The notes under the pieces were generated by a model that saw only the letters and a list, made by a program, of their open reading frames with translations, was not told the origin of the DNA and did not search any database. Positions 7,568-13,874 of a stretch of 21,244 nt of DNA are shown here, piece after piece. Within the stretch, counting starts at the first letter, position 1, and each line of letters opens with the position of its first letter. The DNA comes from JBCBSZ01 sp039185015 (lineage in GTDB: Bacteria > Actinomycetota > Acidimicrobiia > Acidimicrobiales > Poriferisodalaceae), in NCBI GenBank assembly GCA_039185015.1, contig JBCDAU010000062.1, forward strand, positions 1-21,244, given 5' to 3'. A program made the translations under genes and the position numbers.

Positions 7568-8223
7568 GAGTGGATCCCGCACTCGGCGCGGGCCTCGCCG
7601 GCCCACCGCCCGGAACGGCCGGCGCCCGGCTCGGTGCAGGGCCAACACCCGATGGACTCGTAGCCCTGGACCGAGAGCGGATGGACGATGAGACCCCGCT
7701 CCTCGACGTACCGATCCACGGTGGCGTCGTCCCAGTCGGCGATCGGGTTGATCTTCTCCAGCCCTCGTCGATCGGCGTCGATGATCGGCACGGATCCCCG
7801 GCCGGGATGGTCCGAGCGACGGAGCCCGGAGATCCATGCCGTTCGTCCGGCGAGTGCCCGGTCCATCGGCTCGACCTTGCGTGCTGCGCAGCACTCGGCG
7901 GTTCCGGCGGCGAACAGGTCGATGGCCTCGGGATCCGGCCGGACGACCCGGAGGTCGAGGCCATAGCGCACCTGGGCCCGCCTCGCCGTCTCGAGGGTCT
8001 CGGCGAAGTGGAAGCCGGTGTCGAGGAACACCACCGGGACGTCGGGGCACACCGACATGACGACGTCGACGAGGACGAGGTCGCCGAAGGAGGCCAGTAC
8101 GACGAGCCCGTCGCCGTGGCGTTCGACCGCCCACTCGACGATCTCGGTGGAGGGCGCGCCCTCGGGAACGGCGGCCTCGTTCGGCAGCCGACGGCGGATC
8201 TGCAGGGGGGTGGATCGGCTCAC
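7564..8223 (-). CDS. cysH: adenylyl-sulfate (APS) reductase, 4Fe-4S type
   Basis: A 219-residue PAPS/APS reductase-family enzyme that reduces activated sulfate to sulfite using thioredoxin. It has LASFGD (43-48), FLDTGFHFAETL (67-78), the paired cysteines C111-C112 (ECCAARK) and C193-x2-C196 (GCWPC). Those four Cys bind the 4Fe-4S cluster that marks APS rather than PAPS reductases. The catalytic Cys is C215 in ECGIH at the C-terminus. It heads the operon cysH / siroheme dehydrogenase / cobA / sir, all joined by 4-base overlaps. I chose GTG 8223 over TTG 8241 because a -35/-10 pair (TTGACT, GAAATT) ends exactly 7 bases before it, fitting a leaderless transcript; TTG would lie inside the promoter. 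No sulfate adenylyltransferase gene is in the window. Confidence 0.92.
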   Translation of the reverse strand: MSRSTPLQIRRRLPNEAAVPEGAPSTEIVEWAVERHGDGLVVLASFGDLVLVDVVMSVCPDVPVVFLDTGFHFAETLETARRAQVRYGLDLRVVRPDPEAIDLFAAGTAECCAARKVEPMDRALAGRTAWISGLRRSDHPGRGSVPIIDADRRGLEKINPIADWDDATVDRYVEERGLIVHPLSVQGYESIGCWPCTEPGAGRSGRWAGEARAECGIHS

Positions 8224-8230
8224 GGCGGTC

Positions 8231-8260
8231 AATTTCGACAAAACCGACTGGAAAAGTCAA
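8231..8260 (-). promoter_or_regulatory. promoter of the cysH-sir operon, probably leaderless
   Basis: On the minus strand TTGACT (8260-8255) and GAAATT (8236-8231) are 18 bases apart, and the -10 ends 7 bases before GTG 8223. The -35 is excellent and the -10 weak. A local dyad GACT-TTTCC-AGTC overlaps the -35. This AT-rich patch stands out in a very GC-rich setting. Confidence 0.5.
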
Positions 8261-8263
8261 GAA

Positions 8264-8291
8264 TTGAGCTCGGAGGTCGGCGGGCTAGCGT
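8264..8291 (+). promoter_or_regulatory. promoter of the CoA-transferase gene, probably leaderless
   Basis: TTGAGC (8264-8269), a 16-base spacer and TAGCGT (8286-8291), with ATG 8300 eight bases after the -10. Its -35 is only 3 bases from the -35 of the divergent cysH promoter, so the two promoters are back to back and probably compete or share a regulator. Confidence 0.55.
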
Positions 8292-8299
8292 CCGCGGAC

Positions 8300-9481
8300 A
8301 TGGAGCTCCTGGCCGGTGTGCGGATCCTCGACTTCGGTCGCTACATCGCCGGACCGTTCTGCGCTGCGCTCCTCGGTGACCTCGGCGCCGAGGTCATCCG
8401 GGTCGAGCGGGTCGGCGGCGGAGAGGATCGCTTCGTCGGCCGGATCGCCGAGGACGGTTCGGGTCCGATGTTCCTGCAGGTCAATCGGGGCAAGCGGTCG
8501 CTCACCCTCGATCCGTCGAGCGAGGAGGGCCGCGAGGTCGTGCGGCGGCTCGTCCCGACCGCCGACGTCGTGGTCGCCAACCTGCCGAGGCGGGGATTGC
8601 GGGCGTTGGGGCTCGATATCGAGTCGCTCCGAGCGCTGCGGGCCGACGTGATCCTCAGTGCGATCAGCACCTTCGGCAACGACGGGCCGGACGCCGACCG
8701 GGTCGGCTTCGACGGGATCGCACAGGTCATGTCAGGTGGCGCGTACCTGACCGGTCGGCCGGGTGACCCGACCAAGTTCTACTCACCGTGGGTCGACTTC
8801 CTCACGGCGACCAACGCCGCCTATGGCACCCTGGCGGCGCTGTGGCACCGGGAGCGGACCGGCGAAGGCCAGGTGGTCGAGGGAGCCCTGTTGCGCAGCG
8901 CGTTGGGCGTGACCAACTTCCTGCTGTCGGAGCAGGAGCAGCTGGACGTGAACCGGGTGCCCGAGGGCAGCCGCACCCAGACGGGCGCGCCGGCCGACGT
9001 CTTCCCGACCACCGACGGAGCCGTCATCGTCCAGGTGATCGGCGACCCGCTGTTCGCCCGTCTCGCCAGGCTGCTCGGCCACGAGGAGTGGATCGGTGAT
9101 CCCCGATACGCCGGAGACGATGCCCGCGCCGAGCACCGCGACGAGCTCGGCGCGGCGATGGCCGAGTGGTGCCGGCGGCGGACCACCGACGAGGCCATCG
9201 ACCAGCTCGGCGAGGCCCGGGTACCGGCCGGTCCGGTGCGCTCGCCGCAGGAGGCTCTCGACGACCCGCATGCCCGGGCGGTCGGCTGGTGGAAGCGGCA
9301 CGCCTACCCCAGCCTCCACGCCGACGCGCTCGTGATGGGCTTCCCGGTCGGGATGTCCGAGACCGAACCGGCGATCGACCGGCGGGCGCCGACGGTGGGC
9401 GAGCACACCGACGAGGTGCTCGGCGAGCTCGGGTACGGCGCCGCCGAGATCGACGATCTGCGACGTGCGGGCGTGATCTGA
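8300..9481 (+). CDS. class III (CaiB/BaiF) acyl-CoA transferase
   Basis: A 393-residue family III CoA-transferase, which moves CoA between carboxylic acids through an aspartyl-CoA anhydride. The N-terminus LLAGVRILDFGRYIAGPFCA (3-22) and LLGDLGAEVIRVE (24-36) are typical. NRGKRSLTLDP is at 62-72. The likely catalytic Asp is D166 in YSPWVDFLTATNAAYGTLAAL, the position of Asp169 in formyl-CoA transferase. The C-terminal closing domain ends in RRAPTVGEHTDEVLGELGY. Members act on carnitine, bile acids, succinate, mesaconate or alpha-methylacyl-CoA, and the substrate is not deducible. ATG 8300 lies 8 bases after a -10 box. The crotonase gene begins 27 bases downstream, suggesting joint use in acyl-CoA degradation. 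Confidence 0.92.
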   Translation: MELLAGVRILDFGRYIAGPFCAALLGDLGAEVIRVERVGGGEDRFVGRIAEDGSGPMFLQVNRGKRSLTLDPSSEEGREVVRRLVPTADVVVANLPRRGLRALGLDIESLRALRADVILSAISTFGNDGPDADRVGFDGIAQVMSGGAYLTGRPGDPTKFYSPWVDFLTATNAAYGTLAALWHRERTGEGQVVEGALLRSALGVTNFLLSEQEQLDVNRVPEGSRTQTGAPADVFPTTDGAVIVQVIGDPLFARLARLLGHEEWIGDPRYAGDDARAEHRDELGAAMAEWCRRRTTDEAIDQLGEARVPAGPVRSPQEALDDPHARAVGWWKRHAYPSLHADALVMGFPVGMSETEPAIDRRAPTVGEHTDEVLGELGYGAAEIDDLRRAGVI

Positions 9482-9496
9482 GGCCGGGGACCGGCC

Positions 9497-9502
9497 TACC
9501 CT
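9497..9502 (+). promoter_or_regulatory. -10-like box (TACCCT) before the first crotonase
   Basis: TACCCT ends 6 bases before ATG 9509 with no Shine-Dalgarno between. This is consistent with a leaderless internal promoter, though readthrough from the CoA-transferase is also possible. Confidence 0.4.
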
Positions 9503-9508
9503 CGCTCC

Positions 9509-10270
9509 ATGGTCGAGCTCGAGATCGACGGCCATGTCGCCGTCCTCACCATCAATCGTCCCGAAGCCCGCAACGCCGTCAACGGCGATGTCGCCTCGTC
9601 GATGGAGGCCCACATCGACCGGGTGGAGGAGGACGACGACATCTGGGTGGCGATCGTCGCCGGCAACGGCCCGGCGTTCAGTGCCGGTGCCGACCTGAAG
9701 GAGGTGGCGGCCGGGAACGGGGCTTCCCTCGGGACCAAGCGCGGGGGCTTCGCCGGCATCACGCGCCGTGAGCGGACCAAGCCGTTCATCGCCGCCGTCG
9801 ACGGGTTCGCCCTCGCCGGCGGCTGCGAGATCGTGCTCTCGTGCGACATGGTCGTGGCCTCGACCCGGGCCCGCTTCGGCATCCCGGAGGTCAAGCGCTC
9901 CCTCCTCGCTGCTGCCGGTGGGCTGTTCCGGCTCCCACGGGCGCTGCCCCGCAACGTGGCGATGGAGCTCGCGCTCACCGGTGACCCGATCGACGGCCAG
10001 CGGGCCTACGACCTCGGTCTGGTCAACGTGCTGTGCGAGGAGGGACGGGCGGTCGAGGAGGCGCGTGCGCTGGCCGCACGCATCGAGGCGAACGCGCCGA
10101 TCGCCGTGCGGTTGTCCCGTCGCGTCGTGAACGAGGCGGTGCAGGCCGACGACGGTGAGGCGTGGCGCCTCACCAACGAGCTCGCTCGCGAGGTCGCGGC
10201 CACCGAGGACTACCAGGAGGGTCCGCGGGCCTTCATCGAGAAGCGAGCGCCCAGGTGGACGGGCCGGTAG
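9509..10270 (+). CDS. enoyl-CoA hydratase/crotonase, canonical
   Basis: A 253-residue crotonase. The oxyanion-hole region FSAGADLKE (57-65) and GFALAGGCEIVLSCD (99-113) are intact. Both general acid/base glutamates of true hydratases are present: E107 (Glu144 of rat mitochondrial hydratase) and E127 in FGIPEV (Glu164). It most likely hydrates trans-2-enoyl-CoA in beta-oxidation; the chain-length range is unknown. LTGDPIDGQRAYDLGLVN (156-173) is the standard C-terminal motif. It follows the CoA-transferase by 27 bases and overlaps the proposed start of the ArfB gene by 16 bases, so the three may be co-expressed. Confidence 0.93.
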   Translation: MVELEIDGHVAVLTINRPEARNAVNGDVASSMEAHIDRVEEDDDIWVAIVAGNGPAFSAGADLKEVAAGNGASLGTKRGGFAGITRRERTKPFIAAVDGFALAGGCEIVLSCDMVVASTRARFGIPEVKRSLLAAAGGLFRLPRALPRNVAMELALTGDPIDGQRAYDLGLVNVLCEEGRAVEEARALAARIEANAPIAVRLSRRVVNEAVQADDGEAWRLTNELAREVAATEDYQEGPRAFIEKRAPRWTGR

Positions 10271-10677
10271 CCACGCTGCGGCCCCGCTCCGGCATCGACA
10301 TCCCGGTGTCGTTGGTCCGGTGGCGGTTCGACACCGCAGGCGGACCGGGCGGCCAGCACGCCAATCGTGCGGCGACACGTGCCGAGGCATCGTTGGCGCT
10401 CGACGAGGTCGAAGGCGTCGACGCATCGGTCATGGCCCGGTGGCGCAAGCGCCTCGGCCCGGTCGTCCGGGTCAGCGTGGGACGCTCTCGATCCCAGGCC
10501 CGCAACCGGGAGTTGGCGCTAGCCGAGCTCGAACGGCGTCTCGCCGAGGCGTTGCGAGAGGAACGAGCGCGGCGGGCGACCGCTCCGTCCCGCGGTGCCA
10601 AGCGTCGACGGGTCGAGGCCAAGCGTCGACGGAGCGAGACCAAGGCCCGGCGTCGCAAGCCACGCTTCGACGACTGA
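10255..10677 (+). CDS. arfB: ArfB/YaeJ-type peptidyl-tRNA hydrolase (ribosome rescue)
   Basis: A 140-residue, very basic protein with a single release-factor catalytic domain. RWRFDTAGGPGGQHANRAAT carries the GGQ motif that hydrolyses peptidyl-tRNA in the ribosomal P site. There is no codon-recognition domain. A long Arg/Lys-rich tail (RRVEAKRRRSETKARRRK) matches the ArfB C-terminus that enters the empty mRNA channel of stalled ribosomes. The length fits ArfB. The start is uncertain: GTG 10255 overlaps the crotonase stop and gives the family length, whereas a start further upstream would only add antisense-like sequence. It lies between two crotonase genes without obvious functional connection. 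Confidence 0.88.
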   Translation: MDGPVATLRPRSGIDIPVSLVRWRFDTAGGPGGQHANRAATRAEASLALDEVEGVDASVMARWRKRLGPVVRVSVGRSRSQARNRELALAELERRLAEALREERARRATAPSRGAKRRRVEAKRRRSETKARRRKPRFDD

Positions 10678-10735
10678 CCAGCAACGACGACGGTGGCTGG
10701 CCGGGCCGCGACCCACGACGGACGAGGGGATCACG

Positions 10736-11506
10736 ATGCAGGACCTGAGCACGATCACGGTGGAGGTCGACGGGGCGGTCTGCTCCGTCACGCTCGATCG
10801 ACCCGAGAAGCTCAACCCGCTCTCGGTCACCTGTCAGCGGGAGCTGATCGAGGTGGCCGAGTGGCTGGACGCGCAGCCGGAGATCCGGGCCGTGGTGATC
10901 CGCGGCGCCGGGCGTGCGTTCTCGGCGGGCGCCGACCTCTCGTCGTTCGGGACCGACGCCGCGCTCGAACCGCGCGAGAGCGGCGACCTCGGCCTGCGCA
11001 TGGTCGAGGCGATCGCCGGGATCGACGCCGTGACGATCGCCGCGGTCCACGGCCACTGCATCGGCGGTGGGGTCCTCCTCGCCACGGCATGCGACCTGCG
11101 CATCGCCGACGAAGAGGCCCGGTTCGCCATCCCCGAGGTCGATCTCGGCATCCCGCTCACGTGGTCGGGCATCCCGCGGCTCGTCCGCGAGATCGGCCCG
11201 GCGGCGACCAAGGACCTCGTCCTGTCGTGTCGCCGCTTCGGCGCCGACGAGGCTCGGCTGCTCGGCGTCGTCACCCGGGTCGTGTCCGTCGGTGACCTGG
11301 ACCGAGCGGCCCGGGAGCTCGCCGAGGAGATGGCCCGCAGGTCGCGGTACGCCGTCCGGTCCGTCCTCGAGGCGGTGGACGCCTGCGCCGAGGAGATGGT
11401 CGGAACGGGCCGGTCGTGGGCCGACGCCGACCAGCTGGCCACAGCCTTCCACGATGCCGAGAGCCGAGAGGCGGGGGCACGGTACCTCGCCGAGCGACGC
11501 AAGTAG
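10736..11506 (+). CDS. crotonase/enoyl-CoA hydratase-like protein lacking Glu1
   Basis: A 256-residue crotonase-fold protein. AFSAGADLSSFG (61-72) and GHCIGGGVLLATACDLR (106-122) form the CoA and oxyanion-hole regions. Aligned to rat hydratase, the Glu144 position is L114 (GGGVLL instead of GGCEL), while the Glu164 equivalent E134 in IPEV is retained. Lacking one of two catalytic glutamates, it may be an isomerase, hydrolase or another crotonase-family reaction rather than a classical hydratase; the reaction is unknown. ATG 10736 has a good GAGGGG at 10724-10729. It is 58 bases after arfB and 8 bases before mutM, in the same direction. Confidence 0.88.
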   Translation: MQDLSTITVEVDGAVCSVTLDRPEKLNPLSVTCQRELIEVAEWLDAQPEIRAVVIRGAGRAFSAGADLSSFGTDAALEPRESGDLGLRMVEAIAGIDAVTIAAVHGHCIGGGVLLATACDLRIADEEARFAIPEVDLGIPLTWSGIPRLVREIGPAATKDLVLSCRRFGADEARLLGVVTRVVSVGDLDRAARELAEEMARRSRYAVRSVLEAVDACAEEMVGTGRSWADADQLATAFHDAESREAGARYLAERRK

Positions 11507-11514
11507 GCGAGCGA

Positions 11515-12312
11515 GTGCCCGAGCTGCCGGAGGTCGAGACGATCCGTCGCGGCCTGGAGCCGGCGCTCGTCGGTCGCCGGATCGTCGACGCCTCGGCCTT
11601 CTCCCACCCGAAGTTCAGCCCGGCCCTCGAGGCGATCGGGCCGACGGTGGTCAGCGTCGGCCGTCGTGGGAAGTACCTGCTCGTCGGTCTCGACGACGGT
11701 CGCGAGCTCGTGGTGCACCTCGGCATGACCGGCCAGCTGCTGCTCGACGAGGCGCAGGGGGACGCCTACGAACGGGCGGCGTGGACGCTCGACGACGGCC
11801 GCCGACTCCGCTTCCGCGACGTCCGACGCTTCGGTCGTCTCCGGGTCGTGCCCGCGGGGCGCTACGAGGACATCCCGACGCTCCACGCCCTGGGCCCCGA
11901 ACCCTTCTCCGCTGCCTTCGACGGCGACCACCTCCACCGAGAGCTGGCGAGGAGCAGCGTCAAGGTGAAGACCCGGCTGCTCTCTCAGCGTCCGGTCGCC
12001 GGCGTCGGGAACATCTACGCCGACGAAGCGCTGTGGGACGCCGGCATCGACCCGGCGAGCCGGCAGGTGTCCCGGCCGGCGGCCCACCGACTCCGCGATG
12101 CGCTCGTCGATGCGCTCGCTGCCGGCGTTCGGCACGGTGGCACGACGCTGCGCGACTACCGCACGGTCGACGCCGGCGAGGGCGGTCACCAGCACCACCT
12201 CCGGTGCTACGGCCGTGCCGGCGAACCCTGCGAGCGGTGCGGGGAGATCCTCCGGCGCAAGGTGGTCGACGCCAGAGGGACCACCTGGTGCCCGAGCTGC
12301 CAACGACGGTGA
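11515..12312 (+). CDS. mutM: formamidopyrimidine-DNA glycosylase (Fpg/MutM)
   Basis: A 265-residue DNA repair enzyme that removes oxidised purines such as 8-oxoguanine and nicks the abasic site. The N-terminus PELPEVETIRRGL supplies the catalytic P2 (exposed once the initiator Met is removed) and E3. K53 in GRRGKYLL, HLGMTGQL (68-75) and GVGNIYADEALW (163-174) are family hallmarks. The C-terminal zinc finger has C239-x2-C242 and C259-x2-C262, with R254 in DARGTTWCPSC. All key residues are present. GTG 11515 is fixed by the need for Pro at position 2. It is 8 bases downstream of a crotonase, so probably the last gene of that operon. Confidence 0.96.
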   Translation: MPELPEVETIRRGLEPALVGRRIVDASAFSHPKFSPALEAIGPTVVSVGRRGKYLLVGLDDGRELVVHLGMTGQLLLDEAQGDAYERAAWTLDDGRRLRFRDVRRFGRLRVVPAGRYEDIPTLHALGPEPFSAAFDGDHLHRELARSSVKVKTRLLSQRPVAGVGNIYADEALWDAGIDPASRQVSRPAAHRLRDALVDALAAGVRHGGTTLRDYRTVDAGEGGHQHHLRCYGRAGEPCERCGEILRRKVVDARGTTWCPSCQRR

Positions 12313-12378
12313 GACCCGAGCCGATGACCAGGGGACGGAAGGGAACGCCCCGAGGTCACCGACTCCTTCGGGTCACCC

Positions 12379-13758
12379 CTACCCGAGCTGGTTGAGCGCG
12401 TCCTCGATGCCGCGGTGGAACGTCGGGTACGCGTAGATCATCGACCGGAGGGTCGGGATCGGGATCTCGGCGTGCACGGCCAGTGCGAGCAACCCGAGCA
12501 CCTCTCCGCCGTGCGGCCCGACCGAGGTCGCGCCGACGAGCACCTGACGGTCGGTATCGGCGACGAGCTTGATGACGCCCTCGTTCCCTGGCCCGTGCAG
12601 CCAACCGCGAGCGGACCACGGCACCCGCTGGGTCGCCACGGCCACGTCGATCCCGGCCTCTCGGGCGGACGCCTCGCTGAGGCCGACCGATCCGACCTCG
12701 GGGTCGGTGAACGTGGCCCGGGGCACGAAGGCGTCGGCGGAGCGACCCACCTCCTCGTCCTCGCCGAGGATCGCCGAGACGACGATCTTCGCCTGGTGCG
12801 CGGCCGAGTGCGTGAACAGGCCCTTGCCCACGACGTCGCCGAGACCCCAGACCCCGTCGGTCACGACGAGCTCGTCGTCGACCGGGAGGAACCGTTCGGC
12901 GTCGGGGTCGATGCCGATCGTCTCGAGCCCGATGCCGTGGAGGTTCGCTCGACGGCCGACCGACACGAGGAGCTGGTCGGCCCGGAGCTCGGTACCGTCG
13001 ACCAGCGTGGCGACGACCTGGTCGCCCTCACGGCGGACGGCCGTGGCCGGCTGGCCCGTGTGCACGGCGATGCCCTCGGCCTCGAGCACCTCCTGGACCG
13101 CCTCCGAGGCCTCCGGCTCCTCGAGGGGGAGGATCCGATCCTGGGCCTCGACGACGGTGACCGACGTGCCGAAGCGGGCGAACGACTGGGAGAGCTCCAG
13201 CCCGATCGCGCCGGCGCCGAGGGTGATCAGCGACTGGGGGAGCTCCTTCGCCGACACGGCCTCGCGGTTCGTCCAGGCGTCGACCGCACCGATGCCGTCG
13301 ACGGGTGGGATGAAGGCGCTGGTCCCCGTGGCGAGGACGACGCCGCGGCGGGCGACGTAGGTGGTGTCGCCGACGATCACCCGGTCCGGGCCGTCGAGCC
13401 GACCGGCGCCCCGGACGAAGTGGCCGCCCTTGCCGACGAAGCGGTCCACGGCGACCTGGTCGTTCCAGCCGTCGGTCGCCTCCTCGCTGATGCGGCTGGC
13501 GACGGGCCCGAAGTCCGGCTCGACGGTGACGGTGCCGGCGACGCCGTCGACGCGACGGGCCTCGGCGAGCAGGCCGGCCGCACGCACGATCATCTTGGAC
13601 GGGAGGCATCCCCAGTACGGGCACTCGCCGCCGACCAGCTCTGACTCGATGCCGACGACGTCGAGGCCTCGCTCGGCCAACGTGCCGGCGACGGCCTCAC
13701 CGCCGATGCCCATCCCGATCACCACCACGTCGGTCTCGATCTCGTTCGCCACGGCCAC
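12379..13758 (-). CDS. FAD-dependent pyridine nucleotide-disulfide oxidoreductase, Lpd-like
   Basis: A 459-residue flavoprotein of the dihydrolipoamide dehydrogenase / mercuric reductase class. FAD motif GMGIGG is at 15-20 with E38. The redox disulfide is C46-x4-C51 in GGECPYWGCLPSK. NAD(P)-binding GAGAIG is at 181-186 with E204 at the end of the second strand, which suggests NADH over NADPH. FAD site 2 is VWGLGDV (303-309), followed by a C-terminal dimerisation domain. The catalytic His of the usual HPT motif is replaced by tyrosine (YAYPTFHRG, Y444), so it is probably not a true lipoamide dehydrogenase; the substrate is unknown. GTG 13758 and GTG 13752 are both possible; the GAGGAG just upstream is better spaced for 13752. 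It is monocistronic, convergent with mutM and divergent from the thiolase-like gene. No 2-oxoacid dehydrogenase genes are near. Confidence 0.88.
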   Translation of the reverse strand: MAVANEIETDVVVIGMGIGGEAVAGTLAERGLDVVGIESELVGGECPYWGCLPSKMIVRAAGLLAEARRVDGVAGTVTVEPDFGPVASRISEEATDGWNDQVAVDRFVGKGGHFVRGAGRLDGPDRVIVGDTTYVARRGVVLATGTSAFIPPVDGIGAVDAWTNREAVSAKELPQSLITLGAGAIGLELSQSFARFGTSVTVVEAQDRILPLEEPEASEAVQEVLEAEGIAVHTGQPATAVRREGDQVVATLVDGTELRADQLLVSVGRRANLHGIGLETIGIDPDAERFLPVDDELVVTDGVWGLGDVVGKGLFTHSAAHQAKIVVSAILGEDEEVGRSADAFVPRATFTDPEVGSVGLSEASAREAGIDVAVATQRVPWSARGWLHGPGNEGVIKLVADTDRQVLVGATSVGPHGGEVLGLLALAVHAEIPIPTLRSMIYAYPTFHRGIEDALNQLG

Positions 13759-13837
13759 GTCTCCTCGTCTCGGAAGTGGGTCAGGAACGCGTCAGGTGTG
13801 GCCGCGGATTCCCGAGGTCGTTTGGGACGCAGCTGCG

Positions 13838-13860
13838 CGGGGCGGATACGTTCCGCCCCG
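13838..13860. promoter_or_regulatory. perfect palindrome covering the -10 box of the thiolase-like gene
   Basis: CGGGGCGGA (13838-13846) and TCCGCCCCG (13852-13860) are perfect 9-bp arms around TACGT. The TACGTT at 13847-13852 is a good -10 box, so a protein on this dyad would block RNA polymerase. A loose -35 (TTGGGA, 13822-13827) lies 19 bases upstream. AAGGAGG (13861-13867) follows as ribosome binding site, 7 bases before ATG 13875. An operator is the best reading; the regulator is unknown. Confidence 0.6.
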
Positions 13861-13874
13861 AAGGAGGTCGGAAC

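Noticed and set aside
8783..10426. 547-codon minus-strand open frame
   Set aside because: Antisense to the CoA-transferase and canonical crotonase; no domain, no plausible start signal.
12313..12378. Possible terminator between mutM and the flavoprotein gene
   Set aside because: Only short direct repeats (GGTCACC, ACCCGAGC) are seen; I could not find a stable stem.
12415..13644. 409-codon plus-strand open frame
   Set aside because: Antisense to the Lpd-like flavoprotein, which has intact FAD, NAD and disulfide motifs; the plus frame is an Asp/Gly/Arg-rich shadow.
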